64,000 nt of DNA from assembly GCA_001839685.1 (NCBI GenBank), contig MLAK01000567.1, forward strand, positions 8,658-72,657, given 5' to 3'. The position numbers and the translations under genes were made by a program. This DNA comes from Tritrichomonas foetus (Eukaryota; Parabasalia; Tritrichomonadida; Tritrichomonadidae). Every line of letters begins with the position of its first letter. Position 1 is the stretch's first letter. Below the pieces are notes generated by a model, which worked only from the letters and a program-made list of their open reading frames with translations, searched no databases and was not told the origin of the DNA. This document shows positions 1-11,502 of this stretch, in pieces.

Positions 1-317
1 TCTCCAAAATCGCTCTTTTTTCGGTTTAATTGTTGCAAAATTTCAAAACTATGAATAAATATGGCTCATAACTATAAAAAATAGATTTAACAATTGACTG
101 AAAGCTGTTCACCCGAAAACTGAAACAATAGCTTCTTCAGAATCATTTTCGAAATATTTTTGAATTCGGCCATTTGCGAAGTTTGCGATAAGGGAAATTT
201 TCGTCATTCTTTTAGCTATTTGGGTTTTGATTTTTGACTGATGGTATTAAGTAATACTGATGATAAGGATCATTTTAGTGATTTCGTACGTTAAGACTAT
301 TTGGTTTGTATACATCT
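1..317. mobile_element. Right-end fragment of an inverted-repeat mobile element (copy A)
   Basis: These bases match 15098-15414 at a constant offset of 15097. I found one mismatch in 317 positions (t201 against c15298). The match stops exactly at the ...GTTTGTATACATCT terminus of the complete element at 14319-15414, so this is the right end of a second copy whose left part lies before the window. The next eight bases (318-325, AAATAAAT) are the predicted target-site duplication. That cannot be confirmed because the other flank is outside the window. The end lies 105 bp before the BEACH gene ATG. No coding frame was seen in the fragment. Confidence 0.85.
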
Positions 318-422
318 AAATAAATTCAATGACACTAACAGTCAAAAAAATGATATGATTGACATGTGATATAAAAATCGAAGAAGAAGCAAAATTCGCG
401 AAATTTTAAAAGCTAAAGATTC
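318..422 (+). promoter_or_regulatory. Upstream region of the BEACH gene between mobile-element end and ATG
   Basis: Only 105 bp separate the end of the mobile-element copy from the start codon at 423. If trichomonad-like short leaders apply, the core promoter must lie here or inside the element. No clear initiator motif was seen; the ATG sits in gattcATGG. This is an inference from spacing, not an identified promoter. Confidence 0.3.
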
Positions 423-3400
423 ATGGATAATCTTCAGTTTCTTACGCTTTTAACTCAACTGAAGCCTAAACCAAAAGAAATTGCGAAAACAAATGACAGC
501 AAAGCTTTTCATTCAATATTCAAAAAATTAAATTTTCCAAAAGTGACAGAATCCGATTTGAACAAAATTAGAGAGAGAATTTCGCATAATGAACAAATTG
601 GGCAAGTTATCGTTACGAGTTTCAAAGAAATCGATTTTAACCCAAAAGTCACATATTCCTGTTTCGAATCGCTTTTCAAAGACCATAAATTCAATGATGA
701 AGAAGCAACTCATTATTTAATTCACGCTTGTTTTTCGTGGCTTTTCTTTACTCCATTTGATCATAAAAAATCTGCAATTGAGATAATTTTAGAAAGCGCC
801 GCTATTTTGAAGAATTTAACGCCTATCATTCCTGCAACTAGTTTGTTTCGTTATATTATTAATCATGTAACGTTGCTTTTCGAAAATTTTGATATCACAA
901 AATTAATTCCATCTCAACGAGTTTATTTTACTCATCCCGGAAGTGAAGATGCAGTAGTTTTTAATCAGATTTTCAATCTATTTATCAGTAAAACAGAACC
1001 AAACGCGAAAGTTATTGGAAATCATTCAAAATTATTCTTTAAATTTTTTTCGGGCTTATTTGTGCATATTCCTTCTTTGGTTACACCAGCTGTTTCAACA
1101 ACATTATTTAATCACTATGCTGGTTTTTTAAACCGGTTTCATCCTGATGTTTTTAACTTTTTTCGTTGTGTTTTACCTTTTTCAAAAGTTGAAACGTTAT
1201 TTCCATTCTTTTCATCGGTGTTCAAGCATTATGAATTAAAAATAGAAACAGATGATCCAGTATTTTCCCTATGTCACTGTAATAAAGATAGTGTTGTTGA
1301 AATTAAACTTCCAACCAACCCTCAATTTTCATATCAATTGAACACAAACCTTCCTTTGACTTATGAAAGTGTTATTGACGAACCAGAACTGCCACCAATT
1401 GAAACTTCACTTCCTAAAAAGTTCACACGAATGGTAAATGCGCTTGTAATGTGTTCAAAAACAACAGAGATTCAAATGTTAGTGATTCAGCAATATATTT
1501 CTTTAATTCAATCGAAAACAGAATCACTTTATTTTTATGATCATATATTTGCAATGTCAACCGTACTTCTATCTTTTGAACAAAGTAACTTAACTACCAA
1601 AATCCTTGAGATTATTTTCTCTTCAATTCTTTTTGATCCTAAACATACTATTTTAACATGCAGAGAAAGTTTTCACGATATTCTTTCCACTCGAAAAGTT
1701 GTTTACCATTTAATGTTTCGCAATTTTCATAATGGATTTCCGATTTTCATCAATTTATTCTTGCCATATCCACATTTAATGTCTGAATTATTTTTATTTA
1801 TGTCTAAAAACGTTGAAAAAATTGATATTAATTCTATTACTAATCCAAATTTCATCAATGATTTACAAAAAGTGGCGATGAATTATTCTACAGCAATGTT
1901 TGATGGATATGATAATTTACACGAAATCAAATCCTTTCTCGAAATTTTTGTGATCTTTTTATCACGAATTTTATATTCAAAAGAAATAATTTCATTTTTA
2001 TTTGCTTCTGATGCTTTTATTTCAGTTTTCTTTTCTTTTATTTTCGAACCGTTTTTAAGAAAATACATTTTATCGACATTTAAGGCGATGATTATTAATT
2101 ACAAAATTGAAATCCCTGAGCAAGCGACTGTACATATTATTAGTATTTTTGAATCATATAAACATGGAGAAACAGAAGATGAATATATTTTAATGCATGA
2201 TGTTTTATACTTAATTAATTCATTCATTTCAGCTAGAGCCGAAATGATGGATTGTTTCATTGGAATTCTTGAAAGTATTTGTTTTATGATGTATCATTTC
2301 AAACTTTATCCAATTTCAGAAAAATTACTTTTACAATCAATTGATTTTTATAGACTCTATGATAATATTCAATTTGATTCGGTTAAATGCTTCTCATTTA
2401 TTCATAGTATTCAAACGTTATATGGTGATGAACCATCTGAACAAGTTTATAAAGGTTTGATTTCTTTAATGACACATGATACAAATACTATAAATCAACA
2501 ATTTGTATCTGTTTTGATCTTAAGTGCATTTGCAAACTCTTCACGTGGTGTTCAGTTTTTAACATTTGTGTATGAGTTGTGTAAAGTCTCACCACAAAAT
2601 ACGTTTATTATTCATGAAGGGCGCTTTGATATTCGTTTGCTTGAACTTATGAATGAAAAGAAAACAGAAAAAGCTGATGATTTCTTGTCAATTGGGTTAA
2701 AATTGATTGAAAAAATGGCATCAATGGTTTCTTCAACTCCTGTTGTAAAACAATACATTGGTTTATTATGTCCAATTAAAACCAAATTTATTTCTACTTA
2801 TCATCTCGATTTCTTAAAAACATTGCAATCAATCGTTAAACAAAAGACATTAAGTCCAACAGGTGCACTTCCTCTTGCAAAATCATCTTCATATATTTCA
2901 GTAAATGAAATTAAACCACCTTATTTACAGAAAGGTTTTGAAATGACATTTTGGTTATTCACTGAATCACCCGAAAACTCAGTCAATTTGGCTTCTCTAC
3001 AAACTAAAGATAGGTATGGTTTATCAGTTTTTATAAAACATAATCATTTAATAGTTAAAACCACAACAGTAAAAAATAAATCAATAACTTATTCATTTGA
3101 TATAAAAATTACTCCATATGCCTGGTTTTTCATTTCTGTGAATTTGGTAAGGAAAAATGATACATTAATCATTTCAGGGTATTTCAATGATACCAAATTG
3201 CAAACATTTAGTGGAAACTTGGATTCGTGGCAATTTGTAAAATGTGATATAGGTTTGAATTCTGAAGAAACTGGTTATCAACTTGGTTCTTTTGGTATTT
3301 TTACGATTCCTAATGAAACATCACTATATTCACATGGACCAAATATATCACATGCTAGCTCATCACTGGTTTACATTTCAACAGAATTAATTAATGAAAT

Positions 3401-6400
3401 ATTGAATCTTAAATGTGAGTCTACTTATTCAATTACCGCTGACTTAATTGGACCCAATATAATTCAAAGAATCACCTTTACTGATGCACTCATTAAATTG
3501 TGTACAGTTGAAGCTTTACTTCCATTATATGCACAACTAGATTTACCCTATTTAGATAACAATATTGTACCTCATACAACTCCAATATTGATCACAAAAA
3601 TAATTAATTCCACCTTATCGATTAGTGATGAAATTCAAAAGCAATTTTCTAAATCAAAGGGAATAGCAATTATTGGATCATTGCTGAATTCACTAGAACG
3701 CTCTGATTATCTTACCTATGAATTATATATGGAATTTTATGAAATGTTCCATTTTGCAACAATTCGAAATCTTCGCGCACAAATTTTTGCACATCTTTTA
3801 ATGTCATTTAAACTATGGTCAAGAGCAACACCAAGTGAAGGTGCAAAGGTTGCACGACATTGGGAACAAGTTCTTTTTAAAGAATTTTTGAAAGCTTCCA
3901 TCAAAATCTTTTCGTTTGAACATATTTTATATTCACTCACGAAATATTTCCCGCATAGTTCAGATTCTAATATTTCTTCAATTCGTCAATCAATTATAAA
4001 AATCTTACTTTTCATGACAACAACCGAATTCTTCACAGAAAATGATTTCAATGCTCTCATCGGCTCATGTATCCAACCTAAAGACATTCTTACTAACTCA
4101 CAGCATATTTGCGATTTAATTTCATTAATTCAAATGATTATAATGACACCAAATAATCCACTTTCAAAAATCCCTGATGTCTGGAAGACTTTTGCAGCTC
4201 TCCAAATTCTTCTTAACTCGACAGATGAAAAAGTTATTATTTTTACAATTGATTTATTTGCATTGTTGCATGAAACAACATTATTTAATGTAATTACATT
4301 TGAACAGCACATTAATGTAATGTTGTCGCTTTTTGCAACCAATTTTTCAAATGAATTTTTCAATCAAATTATTGATAAAGCTGCCAAAAATCCTGGATTC
4401 TTCCCTTTAACATTTTTCATTGCTTATATAAAAGAAAGCGTTCATAGTATCATTATTTCCACACTTAAACCAAAGTCTGACATTGTTAAAAATATCGAAT
4501 CACTATTTTGGTATTTCGCTTGCTTATTCAAATATGATAATCAATTTGGAGACTTTTTAATTGACTTCTTAATTAAATGTTCGATTGTTCCCCTCAAAAC
4601 GATTATTGTTGTAATTGATGTTGTTGGTTCCATTCTTGGAAATGTTGAAAAAACAGATTCGGTTAAATATCGTTTCCTTAAAAAATTTTCGGAATTGATT
4701 GAAGCACAAGAATATAAAGATAGTGCAACTTTCTTCGAAGTTACCCTTCAACTTCTTTTATATCGCAAAACTGGATACTTATCTTTACCTAAAGAGCCAT
4801 TGATTGAATTATATGATGTTGAATTCCCGAAAAAAAAGGTGATTGATTTTGTTGAAATGACTAAAAAGAGGACAATGATAAAATATCTTCAAGAAGTTGA
4901 AGAAAAACAAGTCAATTTCGTCTTTGGATTTGATGTAGATATAAATGAAAATAAAATCAAGCATCAAAATATTGCACAGTTTGTGATTAATTTGGTTGTT
5001 GCTACAAACGCGTCATCATTTTATAATCCCGCTGCCATCCTTTGCTACATTATTAACGATAAAGATAAATTCAGCTTCTTTATTAATTCGACTCAAGTTG
5101 CACCTGAAATTATTGAACGACTTCAAAACACACATAAAAAGTTGGATTCTAATAATTGGTATATGATTATCGAAAAACAATTTCAAAAAATAAATGAAGA
5201 CTATTCATCATTTATTAAAAAATATCTAAAAATGTTTGGTTCAGTGTTTACTGAAATTGAAGAAAATACTCGTAAATTATTCTCTGCGTCTGCCAGTGAC
5301 CTAGCAAGTAAAACTGCACATAAAATTGATATTTTCCATGAAGCCCAAGAAAACTTCAAACATGAAACTTTGAAGAAATGGTTCCATATTTGGAATAGAA
5401 TGACATTTGATCGAAGTCCTTGGGAAGCAGCTCGAAAAGAACAATCTTGTAGGCATTATAAACGTGATTGTTTCTTATGTTGGAATATGTTTCCAAGCAA
5501 ATTAAAACTAAACTTCAATTTCGATGATCACAGACTTGCTTCATTAATGCAAGAAACTGGTGACCTTCCAACTGCACAAAAGATTTTGAACGAAGAAAAA
5601 GAAAAACAAGAAAGAGAAAAACAAGAAAACGAAGAAAAAGCACCAGCTTTGCTTCAAATGTCTGATGAAATTATTAAATCAGATGAAGCTAAACTTGGTG
5701 TAAATGACATTCCAATTGAATCTTATGAAGCTAAATGTTACAAACTTGAAAAAGAAAAAGAATGCACCTTTTCGATCTACTATAATAAGATAACACTACA
5801 TTTTAAAGATTGTTCTCACGCGCAAACAATTGAAGCATCACAAGTTTCAATGATTTTGATGCGTGGAATTCTCCATCGTCCTCGAGGATTGGAAATCTTT
5901 TTACAAAATGGCCCATCAATTCTTATTATTTTTGGACGCAATGAAAAGAATGTATTTGATATTCTTCGAACAATTTCACAAACAAAAGGCTGGACAAATG
6001 TTCAAATCCAAACGACACCACACAAGAAATTCTTTAAAACTCTTGGAATCTATGAGCAATGGATTAATGGACAAATTTCAAACTTCCAATACCTTCTGGC
6101 CTTAAATAAATATAGTGGAAGATCTTTTAATGATCCTTCAATGTATCCAATTTTCCCATGGATTATTGCAGATAATCGAAGTGAAATCCTTGATTTAAAG
6201 AAACCTGAAACATTTCGTGATCTATCCAAACCTGTTGGTGCTTTGGATCCTGAAAGACTTGAAAAAATTCAGAAAAGACCAAATCCGAGCGACTCATTTG
6301 TTCGTGAACATTATTTATACCCGTCTGGTTATTCTTCTCTTCTTTTTGTTTATTTATTCCTAATTAGGATGGAACCATTTACATCTCTTCACATTAAAGC

Positions 6401-7871
6401 CCAAAGTGGTAAATTTGATCATGCTCCTCGACAATTTTTATCAATCATCAAAGCTTGGGAAATGGTAAATGAAAACATTCAAGATTTCCGTGAACTTGTT
6501 CCTGAGTTCTTCTTTGATAATTCTTTTTTGAATAATGTCAATAACTTCAATTTTGGTAAATTCGAAGGTGTTCCAATCGGTGATGTTGAACTTCCAGTTT
6601 GGGCCAAAGGAAACTCAATTGAATTTGTTTACATGAATAGAAAAGCTCTCGAAAGTAAATATGTTTCACAGAACTTGAATAAATGGATTGATTTAATCTG
6701 GGGTGTGAAACAGAAAGGAAAATGTGCAGTTGAAGCAAATAATACATTTATTCCTTATTTATATGAATCTGTCTGGGACGATGAATTAATTAATCAACCA
6801 GGAAAAGCTGAAGGTGCTGAAGCTTATTTGCAAACATGTGGACAAATTCCACCACAACTTTTCTTTAGTGAGCATGATCAGAAGAAACCACAAGAATTTT
6901 TGGTTGTTCTTAAAGAAACTGAATTCTTGAATACTGGAATCGATAACATTTGTTATACAAACCTTGTTGAATCTGATCGAACCAAGCGTAAAATCAAATT
7001 AAATTGTGTAAATACTCGCGGTAATGTTTTCTCGATAACTGTTAGTTTCCCTGAAAATCAACCAACTTTTGTTTCTTCAAAACAATGGAGGCCATCATTC
7101 CAAGTAAGTGAATTAAACATGATTAAACAAATCAGTGGAGATGCACTTGCTGTTGGTACATCCATTGGAAATATAGAAATTGTCAATAATAAGCTTCCTG
7201 AATCTGTTTCGTTCTTTAAACATTTAGGAAAAATTACTTCAATTGCTGCAGATGAGCGTTATTTAGTCACTGGTGGAAGTGATACTGCTACAAACATCTT
7301 TTCGGCCGATGATTCTTCTTATAATATCAAATATTTCTTCCCTACATTTCGAGATGAAGTTTGTTGTTGTGCAGTTAATTCTCATTTTGATTTGGTTGTA
7401 AGTGGTACACATGATTCTTCACTTTTCTTCTGCTCGCCAACACATAAAATTGTCACAAAGATCATTGACTTGAATGGCAGAATACCTCGAAAAATCTTAA
7501 TCACAGACGGATGGGGATTTGTTGTTGTTTATGAATCTGATATGGAAAAAGGAACAGAATGTCAATGCATTGAAGTTTATACCGTAAATGGTGATTTTAT
7601 CACATCCAGACAACTTTCTTATTCCATTCAACAATGGACATGTTGGCAAACCAATGATGGATTTGATTACCTTTTAATGATTTCCAAAAATGGTCTCATC
7701 TTTACATGTGAAGCTTATTATTTGGATATTCACAAAGCTGTTTCAGATAGAATATTGTTGAAACCGCTTTCACTTTCTTATTCTTACCAGTTTGGAACAA
7801 TAGTTGTGAATTTAAATGATGGTTCAATTCAGATGGTTCCATTTAGATACCATCAAAGGAAAGAGTTTTGA
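423..7871 (+). CDS. BEACH domain / WD40 repeat protein (2,482 aa)
   Basis: A large BEACH-family scaffold of the LYST/neurobeachin/LRBA type. These act in vesicle traffic, lysosome size control and membrane fission. The first ~800 residues are a helical, armadillo-like region. Residues ~820-990 look like the concanavalin-A-like domain common in the family. A charged linker (EKEKQEREKQENEEK, near 1735) precedes a PH-BEACH module at ~1760-1860. The BEACH domain (~1870-2155) carries recognisable family blocks: EQWINGQISNFQYLLALN, YPIFPWI, FRDLSKPVGAL and FTSLHIKA. WD40-like blades fill ~2270-2480. The ATG at 423 is the first in a long open frame. There is no signal peptide or membrane span. A mobile-element end lies 105 bp upstream. 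The family call is firm; which BEACH subfamily it belongs to is not decidable here. Confidence 0.93.
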   Translation: MDNLQFLTLLTQLKPKPKEIAKTNDSKAFHSIFKKLNFPKVTESDLNKIRERISHNEQIGQVIVTSFKEIDFNPKVTYSCFESLFKDHKFNDEEATHYLIHACFSWLFFTPFDHKKSAIEIILESAAILKNLTPIIPATSLFRYIINHVTLLFENFDITKLIPSQRVYFTHPGSEDAVVFNQIFNLFISKTEPNAKVIGNHSKLFFKFFSGLFVHIPSLVTPAVSTTLFNHYAGFLNRFHPDVFNFFRCVLPFSKVETLFPFFSSVFKHYELKIETDDPVFSLCHCNKDSVVEIKLPTNPQFSYQLNTNLPLTYESVIDEPELPPIETSLPKKFTRMVNALVMCSKTTEIQMLVIQQYISLIQSKTESLYFYDHIFAMSTVLLSFEQSNLTTKILEIIFSSILFDPKHTILTCRESFHDILSTRKVVYHLMFRNFHNGFPIFINLFLPYPHLMSELFLFMSKNVEKIDINSITNPNFINDLQKVAMNYSTAMFDGYDNLHEIKSFLEIFVIFLSRILYSKEIISFLFASDAFISVFFSFIFEPFLRKYILSTFKAMIINYKIEIPEQATVHIISIFESYKHGETEDEYILMHDVLYLINSFISARAEMMDCFIGILESICFMMYHFKLYPISEKLLLQSIDFYRLYDNIQFDSVKCFSFIHSIQTLYGDEPSEQVYKGLISLMTHDTNTINQQFVSVLILSAFANSSRGVQFLTFVYELCKVSPQNTFIIHEGRFDIRLLELMNEKKTEKADDFLSIGLKLIEKMASMVSSTPVVKQYIGLLCPIKTKFISTYHLDFLKTLQSIVKQKTLSPTGALPLAKSSSYISVNEIKPPYLQKGFEMTFWLFTESPENSVNLASLQTKDRYGLSVFIKHNHLIVKTTTVKNKSITYSFDIKITPYAWFFISVNLVRKNDTLIISGYFNDTKLQTFSGNLDSWQFVKCDIGLNSEETGYQLGSFGIFTIPNETSLYSHGPNISHASSSLVYISTELINEILNLKCESTYSITADLIGPNIIQRITFTDALIKLCTVEALLPLYAQLDLPYLDNNIVPHTTPILITKIINSTLSISDEIQKQFSKSKGIAIIGSLLNSLERSDYLTYELYMEFYEMFHFATIRNLRAQIFAHLLMSFKLWSRATPSEGAKVARHWEQVLFKEFLKASIKIFSFEHILYSLTKYFPHSSDSNISSIRQSIIKILLFMTTTEFFTENDFNALIGSCIQPKDILTNSQHICDLISLIQMIIMTPNNPLSKIPDVWKTFAALQILLNSTDEKVIIFTIDLFALLHETTLFNVITFEQHINVMLSLFATNFSNEFFNQIIDKAAKNPGFFPLTFFIAYIKESVHSIIISTLKPKSDIVKNIESLFWYFACLFKYDNQFGDFLIDFLIKCSIVPLKTIIVVIDVVGSILGNVEKTDSVKYRFLKKFSELIEAQEYKDSATFFEVTLQLLLYRKTGYLSLPKEPLIELYDVEFPKKKVIDFVEMTKKRTMIKYLQEVEEKQVNFVFGFDVDINENKIKHQNIAQFVINLVVATNASSFYNPAAILCYIINDKDKFSFFINSTQVAPEIIERLQNTHKKLDSNNWYMIIEKQFQKINEDYSSFIKKYLKMFGSVFTEIEENTRKLFSASASDLASKTAHKIDIFHEAQENFKHETLKKWFHIWNRMTFDRSPWEAARKEQSCRHYKRDCFLCWNMFPSKLKLNFNFDDHRLASLMQETGDLPTAQKILNEEKEKQEREKQENEEKAPALLQMSDEIIKSDEAKLGVNDIPIESYEAKCYKLEKEKECTFSIYYNKITLHFKDCSHAQTIEASQVSMILMRGILHRPRGLEIFLQNGPSILIIFGRNEKNVFDILRTISQTKGWTNVQIQTTPHKKFFKTLGIYEQWINGQISNFQYLLALNKYSGRSFNDPSMYPIFPWIIADNRSEILDLKKPETFRDLSKPVGALDPERLEKIQKRPNPSDSFVREHYLYPSGYSSLLFVYLFLIRMEPFTSLHIKAQSGKFDHAPRQFLSIIKAWEMVNENIQDFRELVPEFFFDNSFLNNVNNFNFGKFEGVPIGDVELPVWAKGNSIEFVYMNRKALESKYVSQNLNKWIDLIWGVKQKGKCAVEANNTFIPYLYESVWDDELINQPGKAEGAEAYLQTCGQIPPQLFFSEHDQKKPQEFLVVLKETEFLNTGIDNICYTNLVESDRTKRKIKLNCVNTRGNVFSITVSFPENQPTFVSSKQWRPSFQVSELNMIKQISGDALAVGTSIGNIEIVNNKLPESVSFFKHLGKITSIAADERYLVTGGSDTATNIFSADDSSYNIKYFFPTFRDEVCCCAVNSHFDLVVSGTHDSSLFFCSPTHKIVTKIIDLNGRIPRKILITDGWGFVVVYESDMEKGTECQCIEVYTVNGDFITSRQLSYSIQQWTCWQTNDGFDYLLMISKNGLIFTCEAYYLDIHKAVSDRILLKPLSLSYSYQFGTIVVNLNDGSIQMVPFRYHQRKEF

Positions 7872-8985
7872 TACAGTGTGAATTAATATTAGTTCGTTGT
7901 TAATTTTTTGTATTATTATGATATTTTTTTATATTTATATATGTTAAACATTTAATACGTGGAAATTAATTTTACTCTTTTAAAATATTTATTTTTCTAG
8001 ATTCATTCACCCCTTGTTTTTTAGTTATAAAGAATATATATAACGATGATTAATCGTGTGAAAAACAAAGGATAACCTTTTTCTTGAATCTTGTCGATGC
8101 TGTTGCTCGCAAATACGCAAGACATGTAACTTCTTTACAATCTTTGAAATCCTTCTGATATAAAACAAATCTAAATTCGAACCAACAAATTTAACAATAA
8201 TATGGTTACGATTTTTATGAGAGAGAGTTTTTCGAAAGTATCTCATCTTTGAGAGGATTTTCTTCATGATTCAGAATGTATGGTTCTTTTCGTGAATATA
8301 CCAAATAATAAATGAATATGTTGTGATTCCAACATGTTTCACTCTTGAACATGATTCATGTCAAATGTATCATTTTTGTGTTGAAAAGTAGGAAGAAATT
8401 CATTCCCTTGATTTATATTTTTAATAAAAGCACAGTCAGTCAAATAAAGTTAATTAAGAGAAACAATTTAATGAAAAATTTCGATTCTCTGAAATTCCGT
8501 GGAAAATGATTTATATATTGAGAAACGCTTATTCATTTTGTATTGTCATCTTATAATAATGATAACGTGATAAATGCATCGTATATTCTAACTTATTCAA
8601 TTGTTTTTCATTATTGAATATGATCTTTTTCTGATACATCATTTGAATTTTTCTAACTCCTCTCTATGATCTTAAAACTCATCACATCATTCTATTTTCA
8701 ATGCCCGATCATTTTTCGCTTCACAAAGTGAAATATTTCTATACTTTATATTATGTTCAGATTATGCCAATAGAATCTTTTAGCTATCGAAAAATCACTC
8801 ATACAAAATACTTCACTTATTCATTGATTTAATTATCATTTCAATCCAAACTTATTCGATAACGATATAGTTAGGAGAGACGATAGGTGATTCAAAAAGT
8901 TCCCAAAATTTATTTAAATGAGGTAAATTCAGAGTTTATTTCAATTGAGATTTCTGAAATAATCAAAAACTTAGAATTTTCCTCA
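7872..8985. other. Intergenic, 1.1 kb
   Basis: An AT-rich spacer between the BEACH gene and the MATE gene. It contains an 80-codon ATG frame on the minus strand (8025-8267) with a basic, unrecognised product. Nothing else supported was seen. Confidence 0.5.
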
Positions 8986-10498
8986 ATGGAAGAAGAAATA
9001 AGAAACGAGCCATTGATTAGCAATCCAGATGATTATCATGATCTGAATACAGACGTCACCAAAAAAGAAAAAGAAAGGTTTACAAAATACTCGCCATTAG
9101 TCACGCTTCTTATTATGTCGATCGGGCCTGCCTCTTTATTGGTTCAAGCTATTGGTGAAACGCTAGATATGTTCCAAATATCAAAGAGATACGCAGACGA
9201 GCCAAATTCCCACGCAGTCGAGATGATCGGATTCTCAGCAACGATTTTTCAGACAGTTTTATATATTGGCTACTTTTTCGGACAGGGTTTGACAGCGCGT
9301 GTGACGACGTTGATTGGTCATGGTGAACGTGATGTTGCAGCACATCTTGTTGTCGATATATTTCGAATTGGTTTTGTTTCCAGCATTTTCTTTGCAGTTG
9401 GCTTCATTTATGCAGTTAAACCATTTCTCACATTTGTCGGATGCCCAGAAAGCATGCTGGATGATACGTTTCATTTCATTTTGCCAATTATTATTGCATC
9501 TCCGTTTGTGACTGTTTTCAATATAGCCATTAATTTCTTGCAATGTATAGGTAATTCTATTCTATCGGCTGCGATGAAATCTCTTGCGTATCTCTTCCAA
9601 TGTGGCGTTTTCACACCACTTCTGCTTTTTGCGTTCAAAATTCCAACATCGCTCATTAAACTTTCAATTATTTTATCGCAATCAACAATGGGCATCATAT
9701 TGGTGATTTTAATGTTTAAAGGAAAGTATTCATTAAAGCCAAACTATAAACTCCTGTTTGGCAAGTTCTGCAAAGAAACGCCAAAGGCACCTTTTATTGG
9801 CATCGCCGATGCTTTTCCAATTTTTATGCTTTGTCTTACCACCAACGTTAATTCTTCAATGCTTGACAACCGTTGCACCAAATTACTCTAGAGAAATCGG
9901 TGGAGTTTTCGCCGTACTAAGCAGAATTAATGGATTGGCTGTAGCTTTTCCAAGTTCTATTGGAACAGGCTATCTTTCATCAGGCACACTTGCATTTGGA
10001 AGTGGTGACATTAGAAGATTGGTATCATTAATGCTTTGGGGAATATTAATCGCATTCACACTGACATTCATATGGACACCTGTTGTGGTTCGAAATCCAA
10101 GAACTGTTGCTTCTTTGTTTTTGGATGATAATAATGAATTACAACTGGCTGAACAGCTTCTTCCAATTCCATTCTATACAATTTCTTTGTCTGGAATTGG
10201 ATTGGTAATTGTAATGACTCAACTAGTTGCAGGAAAACCCATTTTCGCCTTACTACCTTCTTTATTCCAATTATTAATTCAAAGTTTCGGTTGTAAATTC
10301 CTCGCAAAGAAGTATTCTGATCATTTAATCAATGTAATGTACATCTACAACATTTCTGATATATCTGTATTTGTTTTAAATATGCTATTGTTTATTTACC
10401 CTGTTGTAGTGATTAGGAGAAAGTTAAAGGCGAATAACGAAAGCAGCATTCTGACATCACTTAATACAACTGATCAGCCTTATGAAACATTTCAATAA
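8986..10498 (+). pseudogene. MATE family multidrug/toxin-extrusion transporter, frameshifted
   Basis: Two overlapping frames together make one MATE antiporter, a polytopic exporter that expels organic cations or drugs in exchange for H+ or Na+. The first frame runs from ATG 8986 (MEEEIRNEPL...) to a TAG at 9889-9891 and covers a cytosolic N-terminus and about six membrane helices. The second frame, one base out of phase, continues with LPPTLILQCLTTVAP and SREIGGVFAVLSRINGLAVAF, then the remaining helices, to the TAA at 10496-10498. The frames switch between about 9815 and 9880, probably near the run of five T at 9821-9825. The extended frame upstream of 8986 would need a GTG start, so I use the ATG. 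Both halves are otherwise intact, so the break is either a recent mutation or an assembly error. Confidence 0.75.
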
Positions 10499-11502
10499 GA
10501 ATTTCGATCAGCAATTCTTTAAACTTATGTTAATTATTTAGTAAAAGTTGTAAACAATTCTATAAATATTGAGTTCATATCGAATCTATCTCATTCAACT
10601 GTTTCTTCCATAGATTTTTCTTACCAAAAAAAATCTCGTTAGTAAACTTGTTTTGGAATTGTTGACTCAGTTATTTAGGTGTGAGAAAGAAAGACTCTGG
10701 AAATTGCACTCTTTGAAATGAATTAAAATGAAAAAGTTTCCATCTTGGAGCAAATGACGTAAAAAATCATTATCGGAAAAAATTGATTAGAAACATTAAT
10801 TTCTAATTGATAGTGATAACTTTATTGTATTTAAAACTGGGATTATATCCCTTATAGGCGCAATTATGTTTTCAATATATAAAGAGGGCAAAAAAAAGCA
10901 TCGTTGATCAAAAAAATGATTCTCTTCATAAAAGAAACTGAATTGATTGATCAATATGAAGATCATTTGATAAAAAAAGTTCGAAAATTGAATATATTTT
11001 TCGAAACTTGATATTTTTTCAGTGTTTTTTGCTTCTAAGGTTTTTTGGAAATATTATTTAATAATCTTAACAAGAAAACTGATTATCTTGATTTCGAAAG
11101 TTCGTCTAGTCAAACAAAATTGATTTAATATAGAAACGTGTATGTAACTTTTTGTGATAAAATTCTATTGAACTTATGAAAAATTTCTCAAATTTCTTAG
11201 AAATTTGTGTGAAAACAAGTAATTCTTTCACTTTTTAATTCAAATATTCCTCTATATCTGAACTTTCTATTGAATTTTTATGGTGATGAAAATGCAGACG
11301 ATGATAATATATGATCATTTAAGAAATTCTTGGGCAATTTTGGTATGGTTTCAAGATTATTTAACAATTGAAATGAAATAATATTTAAAAGTTGGATAAA
11401 AAGTAAAAAAGTTGAAGAAATGTTACAAAAATTTGGAAATAAAAAACATTTACAGATCAATATGTGAGTCATCAGACAAGGATAGAAATATCTAAATTAT
11501 AT
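10499..11502. other. Intergenic, 1.0 kb
   Basis: An AT-rich spacer between two genes that converge (MATE on plus, Myb on minus). It holds homopolymer runs and short repeated words only. No gene, RNA or long repeat was recognised. Confidence 0.5.

Noticed and set aside
8160..8190. GGTTCGAAT-like T-loop on the minus strand (possible tRNA)
   Set aside because: No flanking stems or acceptor pairing could be drawn. No tRNA was recognised anywhere by eye, though an automated scan would be needed to exclude one.
8025..8267. 80-codon minus-strand ATG frame downstream of the BEACH gene
   Set aside because: The product is basic and unrecognised, no start motif supports it, and frames of this length are expected by chance in this composition.
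8887..8985. N-terminal extension of the MATE frame
   Set aside because: It would need a GTG start; the ATG at 8986 gives a normal MATE N-terminus.
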